A DNA stretch of 64,000 nt from Parasphingorhabdus halotolerans (GTDB lineage Bacteria > Pseudomonadota > Alphaproteobacteria > Sphingomonadales > Sphingomonadaceae): NCBI RefSeq assembly GCF_012516475.1, contig NZ_CP051217.1, positions 2,666,001 through 2,730,000 of the forward strand, written 5' to 3'. The translations under genes were made by a program, and so were the position numbers. The stretch's first letter is position 1. Each line of letters begins with the position of its first letter. The notes beneath the pieces were generated by a model. That model worked only from the letters and a program-made list of their open reading frames with translations. It was not told the origin of the DNA and did not search any database. Shown in pieces: positions 15,238 through 23,562 of the stretch.

Positions 15238-16002
15238 CTACTCCCGCCAACTCGTGTCTTCGCGGTCCACCAGTCGAACCATAGCATCAAATTCAGGCAC
15301 GCCTTGCTGGACAGGATCAATTGAGGCCTGCGACAGGTTAGCCATATGCTTGTCGATCACCTCTTGACCGATCATCACCGGTTTCCCCATCGCGAGCGTT
15401 TGCATCTGTATCTCACAGGCGCGTTGCAATACCCAGTGGTTGAGGAATGCTTGCTCCAGCGTCCGCCCCATAACCACCGGCCCATGATTTTCCAGCAACA
15501 TCATCCGTTTTTTGCCGAGGCTGGCAAGGAAGCGCGGGCCTTCGTCGTCATGCACCGTAATGCCTTCAAACTTGTGATAGGCTAGGCGGGGAACAATCGC
15601 AGCGGCGTAAAAGTTTATTGGCTGTAATCCGCCCTCGACCGATGACACCGCCATGGTTGCGGTAGTGTGGGTGTGGATGATCGCATGAACATCGGGCAGT
15701 TCGCGGTGGAACAGGCTGTGCTGGGTGAAGCCCGCCTTGTTCACCGGATAGGTCGAGCCATCAAGCGTGTTGCCATCGATATCAATCTTGACCAGTGTTG
15801 AGGCGGTGACTTCGCTGAAATGCAGGCCATATGGGTTGATCAAAAATGCATCATCTTCGCCGGGTACTTTCAGGGTGATATGGTTGAAAATCATCTCGTC
15901 CCAGCCGAGATAGGCGAAAATCCGGTAACAGGCTGCAAGCCGTTGCCGCGCTTTCCATTCCGCTTCACTGCAGCTCGATTGCACGTTGATTGCCGTAGCC
16001 AT
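15238..16002 (-). CDS. Class II aldolase/adducin family protein
   Basis: A zinc-dependent class II aldolase-fold protein of 254 residues. Metal-binding histidines are seen in AIIHTHTTATMAVSS (about residues 105-120) and in the later LLENHGPVVMG stretch (about 170). Family members include L-fuculose-phosphate aldolase, ribulose-phosphate epimerase and adducin-like proteins with no known reaction; this one resembles the adducin-like group that lacks the conserved phosphate-sugar signature, so the substrate cannot be named. AGGAG lies 9 bases before the ATG at 16002. It stands upstream of the orphan 2Fe-2S subunit in the same direction, separated by a REP-like repeat. Confidence 0.88.
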   Translation of the reverse strand: MATAINVQSSCSEAEWKARQRLAACYRIFAYLGWDEMIFNHITLKVPGEDDAFLINPYGLHFSEVTASTLVKIDIDGNTLDGSTYPVNKAGFTQHSLFHRELPDVHAIIHTHTTATMAVSSVEGGLQPINFYAAAIVPRLAYHKFEGITVHDDEGPRFLASLGKKRMMLLENHGPVVMGRTLEQAFLNHWVLQRACEIQMQTLAMGKPVMIGQEVIDKHMANLSQASIDPVQQGVPEFDAMVRLVDREDTSWRE

Positions 16003-16230
16003 ATCTCATCTCCTGATTTCTCAATTATCACAGCTTGTATAGCAACTATCGGCGAAATGCGAATGCCAAGAGCTTTGCAATTGCCGGAAATATATGGCTC
16101 TCCGCTGGTTTAATCTATGCTGATTCTTTGTCCAAATTGCTTGAAATCGTCGTTTCATGCTGGTAGGCGGCACGGGATTGCGATGAGTGATTCATTCGCA
16201 AACCCTTTTTTACGGCACTTTGAATTTTGA

Positions 16231-16252
16231 GCCAGCCGATGTTTCTGCTGGC
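16231..16252 (+). promoter_or_regulatory. Hairpin in the rpsU leader
   Basis: GCCAGC (16231-16236) and GCTGGC (16247-16252) form a perfect 6-base stem with a 10-base loop, 34 bases before the rpsU start. The 284-base gap before rpsU holds no other gene and must carry its promoter. The hairpin may stabilise or regulate the leader; this is inference. Confidence 0.3.
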
Positions 16253-16286
16253 AATATACAGGTTTTGAACGGAGTTACTCAGTCTT

Positions 16287-16493
16287 ATGCAAATCATGGT
16301 TCGCGACAATAATGTTGATCAAGCCCTTCGGGCGCTGAAGAAAAAATTGCAGCGTGAAGGCGTTTACCGCGAAATGAAACTCCGTCGGCACTACGAAAAA
16401 CCATCTGAAAAGCGCGCTCGTGAAAAAGCCGCCGCTGTTCGTCGCGCCCGCAAAATGGATCGCAAGCGCCAGGAGCGCGACGGCACGATATAG
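16287..16493 (+). CDS. rpsU: 30S ribosomal protein S21
   Basis: Ribosomal protein bS21, 68 residues. The sequence [20 protein letters not shown] followed by [20 protein letters not shown] and a Lys/Arg-rich tail is the family signature. S21 sits near the anti-Shine-Dalgarno of 16S rRNA and helps initiation. The ATG at 16287 gives the usual N-terminus MQ(I/V)xVRDNN; GGAG is 12 bases upstream, longer than ideal, and an ATG at 16296 is possible. It stands alone, followed by two FKBP genes on the same strand. Confidence 0.98.
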   Translation: MQIMVRDNNVDQALRALKKKLQREGVYREMKLRRHYEKPSEKRAREKAAAVRRARKMDRKRQERDGTI

Positions 16494-16534
16494 GGTAACC
16501 TAGCTCCTTAACATTAGCAGATTGGTTTTTAGAT

Positions 16535-17137
16535 ATGTCCGTTACAACCGTTCCCATCCAGCCAATCAAAAAAGGATCGCTGACCAAGCTTTGGATTGGG
16601 CTGGCGGTCGTTTTGCTTATTGCGGCAGGGCTTGCTTATATCGGAACGCAGAACGCGGTTGTAACCGGTGCCACCAACGAACAGTTTCTGGCGGATAATG
16701 CGACCGAAGATGGCGTCGTGACGACTAAATCCGGTCTGCAAATCAAGACCATCAAACCGGGTGAGGGGCCATCTCCCACCGCAACTGATACGGCATTGGT
16801 CAAATATGAAGGCACGTTGCGCGATGGCACGGTGTTTGATGCCAACGAGCAGACACCCATGCCGGTTGGCGGCGTCGTCCCCGGCTTTTCCGAAGCACTG
16901 CAGTTGATGCAAAAAGGCGGCGAATATAAAATCTGGATTCCATCGGAGCTGGCTTATGGTGAGGCCTCTCCCGGTCCTGAACTGCCTGCCAATTCGCTCT
17001 TGATCTTTGATGTTAGCTTGCTTGATTTTATCACGCAGGAGCAGATGCAGCAAATTCAGCAGATGCAGCAGCAGGGTCAAATTCCGGGTGGACCAGGCTC
17101 TCCAGCGGCCCCGGGCGGACCTCCTCCCGGGCAATGA
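16535..17137 (+). CDS. Membrane-anchored FKBP-type peptidyl-prolyl isomerase
   Basis: A 200-residue FKBP-type proline isomerase anchored by one N-terminal helix (about residues 14-35, LWIGLAVVLLIAAGLAYIGT), with the catalytic domain (about 60-170) in the periplasm. Core motifs VKYEGTLRDGTVFDANEQ, PGFSEALQLMQKGGEYKIWIP and LAYGE are intact. The tail is rich in Gln, Met, Pro and Gly. It folds or chaperones exported proteins. No good ribosome site precedes the ATG. Its stop (TGA) overlaps an ATG at 17134 that opens a 12-codon reading frame ahead of the second FKBP gene. Confidence 0.93.
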   Translation: MSVTTVPIQPIKKGSLTKLWIGLAVVLLIAAGLAYIGTQNAVVTGATNEQFLADNATEDGVVTTKSGLQIKTIKPGEGPSPTATDTALVKYEGTLRDGTVFDANEQTPMPVGGVVPGFSEALQLMQKGGEYKIWIPSELAYGEASPGPELPANSLLIFDVSLLDFITQEQMQQIQQMQQQGQIPGGPGSPAAPGGPPPGQ

Positions 17138-17164
17138 AACGGATAATCGAGGCTCTTCTTAACT

Positions 17165-18055
17165 TTGCGTAAATTTCTGATATTCGCTGCGGCCGTTGGA
17201 CTGGTCGGCTCCGCATCATCCACAATATTATCTTCCCCTGTTTTGGCGAAGTCCGCATCAAGCGCCAATGCGCTTCCGGCGGGTGCGAAGCTGAAGACGA
17301 TCAAGCAGGGTCAAGGTGCACCGCCTCTGGCAACCGATACTATTCTGGCAAATTATCAGATCACGATCAAAGGCGAAGATCAGCCGATTAACGGCGTTTG
17401 GGAAACTTTCCCCGCCGATCAGACACTTAAAGGCCTCAGCAGCGCGCTTCTCAAAATGCAGAAGGGCGGACGCTACCGAGTGACCCTGACCGCTGATCAG
17501 GCTTTCGGCGAATTTTCTCCGTTTCCGCATATTCCGATCGATAGCGTGCTTGATATCAATGTGGAACTGCTGGACTTCAGGCAGCAGCAGGTGGCACCGA
17601 TCATCGGTTCCGCTGCAAGAGATGACCAGACTGCAGAGCCTGCAGTAACGCCGGACGTGATCAAATATGCGGTGAACCAGCCGGATGTTGTCACCCAGCC
17701 AAGCGGTCTTAAATATAAGCAGCTTGCTGCGGGTGAAGGTGACCGGCCAGACAAAAGCGCTACAGTATTGGTTGGCTATGAGGGGCGCTTACTCAACGGC
17801 AAAGTCTTCGACTCCAATGTGCAGGCCAGTTTTCCGGTCGCTGGCGTGGTGCCCGGATTTGGTGAGGCGTTACAGCTCATGCAAAAAGGCGGCAGCTACC
17901 GGGTGTGGATACCGCCCGCACTCGGATATGGCGACCGGGGAGCCGGCGAGGCCGTGCCTCCCGGTGCATGGTTGATTTTTGATGTAAAGCTGCTTGATTT
18001 TATTAGCGCTGAAGACCTCAAGAAGCTGCAAGCTGGCGCAGGTTCGCGCAATTAG
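17165..18055 (+). CDS. Exported two-domain FKBP-type isomerase
   Basis: A 296-residue periplasmic FKBP with a signal peptide ending in SSPVLA. Domain one (about residues 38-135) is degenerate: the FDS/FDA and IPxxLAYG signatures are replaced by WETFPADQ and LTADQAFGE. Domain two (about 180-285) is intact, with GYEGRLLNGKVFDSN, PGFGEALQLMQKGGSYRVWIPPALGYG and a C-terminal FDVKLLDF, and closely resembles the preceding FKBP. Duplication with decay of one copy is likely. The start is a TTG with GAGG 11 bases before it. A 12-codon frame from the ATG at 17134 enters from the previous stop; removing one T near 17165 would join it, giving a longer N-region, so the N-terminus is uncertain. Confidence 0.9.
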   Translation: MRKFLIFAAAVGLVGSASSTILSSPVLAKSASSANALPAGAKLKTIKQGQGAPPLATDTILANYQITIKGEDQPINGVWETFPADQTLKGLSSALLKMQKGGRYRVTLTADQAFGEFSPFPHIPIDSVLDINVELLDFRQQQVAPIIGSAARDDQTAEPAVTPDVIKYAVNQPDVVTQPSGLKYKQLAAGEGDRPDKSATVLVGYEGRLLNGKVFDSNVQASFPVAGVVPGFGEALQLMQKGGSYRVWIPPALGYGDRGAGEAVPPGAWLIFDVKLLDFISAEDLKKLQAGAGSRN

Positions 18056-18067
18056 GCGGGGCGAAAG

Positions 18068-20158
18068 TTAAAGCCGCTCGGCCTGCGCTATAGCTTCCGA
18101 TGATCGGAGCGCCGACAATATTCGCATCAGATGATGCACATTATGTACTTCCAGATCGACTTCAAAAGTGTGAAACGGCGCGTCGCGATTGGTCATTCGA
18201 AGGCGCAAGATATTGGCGTTGTGAAAGCCAAAAATACCGGCCATTTCGGCCAATGTCCCCGGTTTGTCATGAAGGACAACAGCCAGTCTTGCCGCCGCGC
18301 CGTCGCTATCTGCGCCCCAGCTTAGATCGACCCAGTCAGCATCCACGCCGTCGGCTAGTTGCAGGCAATCAATCGCGTGTACTTCGACATTTTGACCGCT
18401 GCGACGCAGGCCAACAATCCGGTCTCCTGGCACCGGGTGGCAGCATTCCGCGAGATCAAATGCAACGCCCGGCGTCAAGCCTTCGATAGATATGGCGCGA
18501 TCCTGTTCCGGCCATTTTCGGTCAGCATCATTGTCGTTGACGCTGCCCGGCATCAAAGCTTCCATCACGTCCCGGTTGCTTATGTGATGGGTGCCGATCG
18601 CCATCATCAGATCGTCCATTTCTTCCAACTCCAGCCGCTTTAGCGCCAGTTTTTCGGCCTTCCTGCCGATTTTCCCGGGCAATCGCTCGACGATTTCGTC
18701 ATAGAGCTTGGTGCCGATTTCAATAATTTCATCCCGTTCCTTGAACCTGACAAACCGCCGGATCGCCGCGCGCGCTTTGCCGGTGATAACAAAGGACAAC
18801 CAACCGGGCTGCGGTTCCTGCCCGTCTGATTTCAGCACCTCGACGACATCGCCATTGAGAAGCTGGGTGCGCAGCGGCACATGGCGACCGTTTACCTTGG
18901 CTCCAACCGCCTGGTTTCCCAAATCGGTGTGCACGGCATAGGCAAAGTCGACGGTGGTCGCACCCTTGGGAAGCTGGAGCAAAGTGCCCTTGGGCGTAAA
19001 CGCGAAAATCCGGTCCTGATACATGGCGAGTTTGGTATGCTCGAGCAGCTCTTCGGCATCTTCGGCATGATCGAGGATTTCGATAAGATCGCGAATCCAG
19101 CCTGCTTGACCATCCGGCTGCTTGCCCTGTTTATAGGCCCAGTGTGCAGCCAGTCCGAATTCATTGTCTTCATGCATCCGGTTAGAGCGGATCTGGATTT
19201 CAACTCGCATGTTATTCCTGTGCATGATTGTCGTGTGGATAGAGCGATAACCATTGCGCTTGGGTGTGGAGATATAATCCTTGAACCGCCCGGGTACCAT
19301 TTTCCATTTCTCGTGCAGAATTCCGAGCGCCCGATAACATTCCGCGCTGTTGTCAGTAATCACGCGAAAAGCCATAATGTCGGTCAGCTGTTCAAAGCTG
19401 ACATGGCGCTCCTGCATTTTCCTCCAGATGGAGTAGGGATGCTTTTCGCGACCGCTGACCTCGGCGGCTAGTCCGGCATTGGCGAGTGCTTTCTGGATTG
19501 AGCCAGCAATTTTCTCAACTTGGCCTTCGTCGCCTTCCTTAATCTGCTTTAATCTGCCGGTGATCGTTTCATAAGCTTCCGGTTCGAGATGGCGAAAGGC
19601 AAGCAATTGCATCTCGCGCATATATTCATACATGCCGATGCGTTCCGCCAGTGGTGCATAAATATCCATGGTTTCGCGGGCAATGCGCTGGCGTTTCTCT
19701 TCACTCTTGATAAAATGTAACGTACGCATATTGTGCAGCCGATCGGCAAGCTTAACCAGCAGCACACGAATATCATCTGATAGAGCAAGCAAGAACTTGC
19801 GCAGGTTCTCCGCCGCACGTTCGTCCTCGGTCTGCGCTTCAATTTTGGAGAGTTTCGTTACGCCGTCAACCAGCCGCGCGATATTCTCACCGAAGAGTTT
19901 TTTGATCTCGTCAACCGTGGTGAGTGTATCTTCCACAGTGTCGTGGAGCAGGGCAGTGACAATCGTTTCCTGATCCAGCCGCAGGTCGGTCATCAGGCCT
20001 GCCACTTCAATCGGATGACTGAAATAGGGATCGCCGCTCGCCCGCTTCTGGCTGCCGTGCATTTTAACCGAATAGACATAGGCGCGGTTGATCAGATCTT
20101 CATCCGCCTCCGGGTCATATTCACGCACCCGCTCTACAAGTTCATATTGTCTTAGCAC
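18068..20158 (-). CDS. rsh: Bifunctional (p)ppGpp synthetase/hydrolase Rsh (RelA/SpoT)
   Basis: The single long RelA/SpoT homologue of alphaproteobacteria, 696 residues. The HD hydrolase domain is intact (HPIEVAGL, then ALLHDTVEDT near residue 75), as is the synthetase domain with GYRSIHTTI and EIQIRSNRMHEDNEFG; next come the TGS domain (DRIFAFTPKGTLLQLPKG, about 380-440), a helical/zinc-finger-like region and a C-terminal ACT domain. It makes and degrades (p)ppGpp in starvation. The GTG at 20158 begins VLRQYELVERVR, matching family N-termini. The frame is open back to 20272, but that region contains an intrinsic terminator-like element, so the longer form is rejected. Confidence 0.96.
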   Translation of the reverse strand: MLRQYELVERVREYDPEADEDLINRAYVYSVKMHGSQKRASGDPYFSHPIEVAGLMTDLRLDQETIVTALLHDTVEDTLTTVDEIKKLFGENIARLVDGVTKLSKIEAQTEDERAAENLRKFLLALSDDIRVLLVKLADRLHNMRTLHFIKSEEKRQRIARETMDIYAPLAERIGMYEYMREMQLLAFRHLEPEAYETITGRLKQIKEGDEGQVEKIAGSIQKALANAGLAAEVSGREKHPYSIWRKMQERHVSFEQLTDIMAFRVITDNSAECYRALGILHEKWKMVPGRFKDYISTPKRNGYRSIHTTIMHRNNMRVEIQIRSNRMHEDNEFGLAAHWAYKQGKQPDGQAGWIRDLIEILDHAEDAEELLEHTKLAMYQDRIFAFTPKGTLLQLPKGATTVDFAYAVHTDLGNQAVGAKVNGRHVPLRTQLLNGDVVEVLKSDGQEPQPGWLSFVITGKARAAIRRFVRFKERDEIIEIGTKLYDEIVERLPGKIGRKAEKLALKRLELEEMDDLMMAIGTHHISNRDVMEALMPGSVNDNDADRKWPEQDRAISIEGLTPGVAFDLAECCHPVPGDRIVGLRRSGQNVEVHAIDCLQLADGVDADWVDLSWGADSDGAAARLAVVLHDKPGTLAEMAGIFGFHNANILRLRMTNRDAPFHTFEVDLEVHNVHHLMRILSALRSSEAIAQAERL

Positions 20159-20214
20159 CGGGCCAAGGTGTCGCGCTTTGTTCGCAGGAGCAACAAAAAA
20201 CCAATATTTGGGAC

Positions 20215-20278
20215 AAAAAAATAGCGCCGATGCCAGTCGGTTGATCCAGTAAATGCTGGATTCAGACAGCATCGGCGC
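20215..20278 (-). terminator. Intrinsic terminator-like element upstream of rsh
   Basis: On the minus strand GCGCCGATGC/GCATCGGCGC (20224-20233 with 20269-20278) form a perfect 10-base stem enclosing an inner 6-base stem ATCCAG/CTGGAT (20244-20261), followed by TATTTTTTTG (20223-20214). It can end the CC_3452 transcript and lies 57 bases before the rsh GTG, where it could also attenuate rsh. Confidence 0.75.
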
Positions 20279-20295
20279 CCCATTTTACTGGGAAG

Positions 20296-20360
20296 TTCTG
20301 ACCGGCAGTGGTCCGGGGTAGAAAATCCGGACCCAACGGGGATTGAGAGACCGGTCAGGA
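20296..20360 (-). other. Nested inverted repeats in the rsh leader region
   Basis: Outer arms CTGACCGG (20298-20305) and CCGGTCAG (20351-20358) enclose inner arms GGTCCGG (20310-20316) and CCGGACC (20327-20333). Neither strand has a U-tract after the structure, so it is not a simple terminator. With the terminator-like element at 20215-20278 it makes a structured stretch of about 145 bases between the CC_3452 gene and rsh. Confidence 0.5.
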
Positions 20361-20382
20361 AAGAGTTAGATGAGGGGGCGTA

Positions 20383-20712
20383 TCAGTCGTTGCATTTGGC
20401 TAGTGCCGCTTCGTCAATCGGCTCGCCTTTGTAGGAGAAAGAAGCGAGGGGCCCGACTTCGTCTGCGAGCTTGGCACAAACCGTTTTCACAGAGGAGCTA
20501 CTTGCGCCGGCTCTGCATTCGGTTCCGGCGCATTTGACGACGGTTCCGCGAATTATGTGGTTAGCAGCTTCGACGGGTGCCATCAGTTCAGCGGTGTAGA
20601 CAACGGGATTGCCACGGGCTTGCCCTGCACTGGCAGTAAAGAGGACGGTGGTTACCATCATTGCTGTAGCAAGCGCAGAGGCGGTCCGGAGAGGGTTTTG
20701 GAAGAGAGTCAT
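20383..20712 (-). CDS. CC_3452-family exported protein
   Basis: A 109-residue secreted protein of the CC_3452 family, known only from alphaproteobacteria and of unknown function. A signal peptide (ALATAMMVTTVLFTASAGQA) is followed by the family pattern: YTAELMAPVEAANHIIRGTVVKC with a conserved cysteine, CAGTEC, and paired cysteines further on (VKTVCAKL, ALAKCND), which suggest two disulfides in the periplasm. AAGGA lies about 8 bases before the ATG at 20712. It is divergent from an HxlR regulator gene, with a palindromic site between them. Confidence 0.85.
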   Translation of the reverse strand: MTLFQNPLRTASALATAMMVTTVLFTASAGQARGNPVVYTAELMAPVEAANHIIRGTVVKCAGTECRAGASSSSVKTVCAKLADEVGPLASFSYKGEPIDEAALAKCND

Positions 20713-20800
20713 CGTATTTTCCTTTTTTAATCATTCCCTGGGGAGGAGGGGATTTAGCGTTTGCAATTTAGGTTGCGAATCAGTACTTAGTTTAATAGGT

Positions 20801-20825
20801 TTTAAGTTGCAACTAAAAACTTAAA
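20801..20825. promoter_or_regulatory. Palindromic operator candidate between CC_3452 and HxlR genes
   Basis: TTTAAGTT (20801-20808) and AACTTAAA (20818-20825) are perfect reverse complements, and the overlapping AGTTGCAACT (20805-20814) is itself a perfect 10-base palindrome. The site is 42 bases before the HxlR start in a divergent gap of 154 bases. HxlR proteins bind such symmetric sites as dimers, so autoregulation and control of the CC_3452 gene are plausible. Confidence 0.55.
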
Positions 20826-20866
20826 TTTATTTTTGGCATTCTCCGAAATTGGGTTAGGACCGGCAG

Positions 20867-21424
20867 ATGGATGATTTGAACAGACAGGGACTCGCACGCG
20901 ATCTGCAAAACCTATCATCGGAGTGCAGTTTACCCGTATCGCTGGAAGTTATTGGCGAACGCTGGTGCTTCATGATTTTGCGATCCGGCTTCAGCGGCGT
21001 ACGCCATTTTGAGGATTTTCTGTCTGAAATCGGTATAGCCCGCAACATATTGGCGAACCGTCTCACGCGGATGGTCGACGCAGGTATAATGACCCGCAGG
21101 CCGTGCGATCATGACAAACGCAAGGTCGAATATCAGCTCACGGAAAAAGGTGCGGATTTGCTGACAACCATTGTGGCGATGCGGCAATGGGGCGAAAAAT
21201 GGGAAACTGGTGTGGTTTCAAACCCGGTTTTGGCCGACGCGCGGGATCGCCAACCGATTGCGAAAATCGTCATTCAATCCCATGACGGGCGAGAACTGGG
21301 TCTGGAAGACCTTTGCTGGATCGATGAAGCGGAATTGCGCGATCATGCGTCGAATAATTCCACGGATCGCGCGGATATTAATGTGCGCCATCTGAGGGAA
21401 ATCAACGAGCCTTCAGCCGCTTAG
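20867..21424 (+). CDS. HxlR-family winged-helix transcriptional regulator
   Basis: A DNA-binding regulator of 185 residues. The HxlR winged helix is complete in the first 110 residues: CSLPVSLEVIGERWCFMIL, GVRHFEDFLSEIGIARNILANRLTRMVDAGIM and YQLTEKGADLL. A cysteine (Cys20) before the first helix is at the position used by redox-sensing members such as HypR and YodB. The C-terminal 75 residues form an extension seen in alphaproteobacterial members. AGGA precedes the ATG by 8 bases. It is divergent from the CC_3452 gene and convergent with the HD protein. Confidence 0.9.
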   Translation: MDDLNRQGLARDLQNLSSECSLPVSLEVIGERWCFMILRSGFSGVRHFEDFLSEIGIARNILANRLTRMVDAGIMTRRPCDHDKRKVEYQLTEKGADLLTTIVAMRQWGEKWETGVVSNPVLADARDRQPIAKIVIQSHDGRELGLEDLCWIDEAELRDHASNNSTDRADINVRHLREINEPSAA

Positions 21425-21462
21425 GCCCCGCCCCGACAAACGTCTTCGTCAGGCATTAACGC

Positions 21463-22044
21463 CTATTCTTTCACATAAATGCTGTTAATCGGCCGTTCCA
21501 TGACCTTGCGAACCATAGGCTCGAAAAACTCCAGCGGCGCGCTGTCATAATTGGCGTCAAATGCGGACTGGTCATATTTTTCGCAAAATTCGGCACAATC
21601 CTCGAAATGTTCATGTCCACGGAAATTCTCGCGCATATCTCGATCTTGCCCGAGATGGTGGAAGAAATAATAGCCTTGGAAAATACCGTGTTTCTCGGTG
21701 ATCCAATGGAGCTTATCGCTGACAAATGGCTTGAGGATGGCCGCTGCCACATCGGGATGGTTGTAGGTGCAAAGCGTATCACCGATATCATGCAGCAACG
21801 CCATCACGACGTAGTCATCATCCCGGCCGTCGCGGTGCGCCCGTGTTGCTGTTTGCAGGCTATGTTGCAGGCGGTCGATGGGAAAGCCGCCGAAGTCGCC
21901 GTCGAGCAAGCGCAAATGGTCAAGCACCCGGTCGGCCACCTTGCCGGCAAAAGGCATGAAATGGCCGGAGATGATCTTCCAGTCTTCCTGCGTGCCTTCT
22001 TCCATGGAAGGGAATTTCGCTCTGGTTTCGTTTGGGCCGCCCAT
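21463..22044 (-). CDS. HD-domain protein of the PhnZ/MIOX-like oxygenase type
   Basis: A 193-residue HD-superfamily protein. The metal ligands are visible: RLQHSLQTATRAHRDG (His), VMALLHDIGDTL (His-Asp) and later NHPDVAAAILKPFVS, HHL and the terminal Asp region. This arrangement, in particular LQHSLQTATRA with LLHDIGD, matches PhnZ-like proteins, which use a mixed-valent di-iron centre to oxidise organic substrates rather than hydrolyse phosphate esters. No phosphonate gene is adjacent, so the substrate is unknown and simple phosphohydrolase action cannot be excluded. AGGAGAG stands 4-8 bases before the ATG at 22044. Confidence 0.82.
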   Translation of the reverse strand: MGGPNETRAKFPSMEEGTQEDWKIISGHFMPFAGKVADRVLDHLRLLDGDFGGFPIDRLQHSLQTATRAHRDGRDDDYVVMALLHDIGDTLCTYNHPDVAAAILKPFVSDKLHWITEKHGIFQGYYFFHHLGQDRDMRENFRGHEHFEDCAEFCEKYDQSAFDANYDSAPLEFFEPMVRKVMERPINSIYVKE

Positions 22045-22246
22045 TTCTCTCTCCTAATTTTGAGGCCGTTATTTTTGGCCCGCATCCTGCGTCGCATTCA
22101 CGACTTTCCAAAACATTGACACATTTGATTCCGTAAGAAAGCAAACATCTTTGCATTTGCATGAAAACAATTGTCTTGGATATCTTATTTCGCCAAATGA
22201 TAGGCGATTCTTTCCCAAACGGCAATGCCGCGCTATAGATAGGGCC

Positions 22247-23560
22247 ATGGCCGCAATGCAAATCCGTCCCCAACCGTTTTTTAATAACAAAAACCGTGCC
22301 TTCTGGAACCTTCAATCGGCCGGTTGGGCTGGGGCGCTGGTGCTGCGCGCAATATCGGGTATCGCCAATCAGGTGCCGCTCGATTTTCTGGTTCCGGTTA
22401 TTATTTCAACCATAACTGGCTATTCTATCTCCTTGTTACTTTCCGTGGTTTACAAAAACCTGATTCACCGCAAGCCGCTGGTGATGTGGGGCACAACTGC
22501 TTTCATGCTGGCAATCGCAGCAGCGTTGTTCGCATTTATTGATGGCTGGGTGTTCATGATATTAAACCCCGCCACTGAAGTCGGTTTCGGCAGCTTGTTT
22601 TTAGCCAATCTCTATGTCGATATCACCATGCTCGGGGCTTGGTCGGCGCTCTATTACGCGATCAACTATTTTCTGCGGGTAGAAGAGCAAAATGACCAGC
22701 TCATGCAGCTGGAAACGCAGGCGACCAGGGCGCAGCTGGCGATGTTGCGCTATCAGTTGAACCCGCATTTTCTGTTTAACACGCTGAACAGCATTTCGAC
22801 TCTGGTTTTGCTAAGACAGACTGAGCCTGCCAACGCAATGATCTCCAGATTGTCGTCATTCTTGCGCCATACACTCGTGAACGAGGTGCACAGCCGGGTT
22901 ACGCTTGAGCAGGAAGTGGAAACCTTGCACCTCTATCTCGATATCGAGAAAATGCGATTTGAGGAACGGCTGAGACCCAGTTTTGACATAGATCCTGCCG
23001 TGCGCGATGCGCTGTTGCCATCTCTGCTCCTCCAGCCGCTGGTTGAAAACGCTATTAAATATGCCGTGACACCAAAAGAAGAAGGTGCCGATATTTCTGT
23101 TTCGGCAAAGTTGAACGGCGATACAGTTGAAATCGTGGTAGCAGATACTGGTCCGGGAAAGAACGGTCCTGTAAATACGCATGCCAGCTCCACTGGTGTC
23201 GGGCTTGGCAATATTCAGGAGCGATTAAACCAAGCTTATGGAGAAGCACATAGATTTGAGATAGTTTCTTCGGCTGGCGGCGGTTTTACCGTCAAGATCG
23301 CGTTCCCCTTTGAAACACGGGAGCAAATAGAGCGTAAAGCTATCGAAGATGCACAATCTTCCGACCCGAGCGCCAACAGGGGTGGGTATAACGAGGCTAT
23401 TTTTGGGGAGCATGCAACCAACGGGGAGATATTGCCACAACCGGTGGATCAACTGAATGCAGGATCTAATCCAGAGCCAAATTCAGGAAATGACACCGGG
23501 TCAGGCGCAAAACCAGCAACGTCTCCAGCAGTGGCGACATTGCAGCACAAGGAAATATAG
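22247..23560 (+). CDS. LytS-type membrane sensor histidine kinase
   Basis: A sensor kinase of the His_kinase (LytS/YehU) class, 437 residues. About four membrane helices occupy residues 20-145; the phospho-acceptor His174 is in RYQLNPHFLFNTLNSI; the ATPase domain has LVENAIKYAV, VADTGPGKNG and GVGLGNIQERL. A tail of about 60 residues rich in Ser, Asn, Pro and Gly follows and looks disordered. The ATG at 22247 follows AGGG closely; the ATG at 22256 is a fair alternative, whereas the longer frame from 22151 lacks support. The response regulator starts 2 bases after its stop, so the pair is coexpressed. Confidence 0.92.
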   Translation: MAAMQIRPQPFFNNKNRAFWNLQSAGWAGALVLRAISGIANQVPLDFLVPVIISTITGYSISLLLSVVYKNLIHRKPLVMWGTTAFMLAIAAALFAFIDGWVFMILNPATEVGFGSLFLANLYVDITMLGAWSALYYAINYFLRVEEQNDQLMQLETQATRAQLAMLRYQLNPHFLFNTLNSISTLVLLRQTEPANAMISRLSSFLRHTLVNEVHSRVTLEQEVETLHLYLDIEKMRFEERLRPSFDIDPAVRDALLPSLLLQPLVENAIKYAVTPKEEGADISVSAKLNGDTVEIVVADTGPGKNGPVNTHASSTGVGLGNIQERLNQAYGEAHRFEIVSSAGGGFTVKIAFPFETREQIERKAIEDAQSSDPSANRGGYNEAIFGEHATNGEILPQPVDQLNAGSNPEPNSGNDTGSGAKPATSPAVATLQHKEI

Positions 23561-23562
23561 GC

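Noticed and set aside
18881..19471. Plus-strand frame inside rsh
   Set aside because: Antisense shadow of the conserved synthetase and TGS domains.
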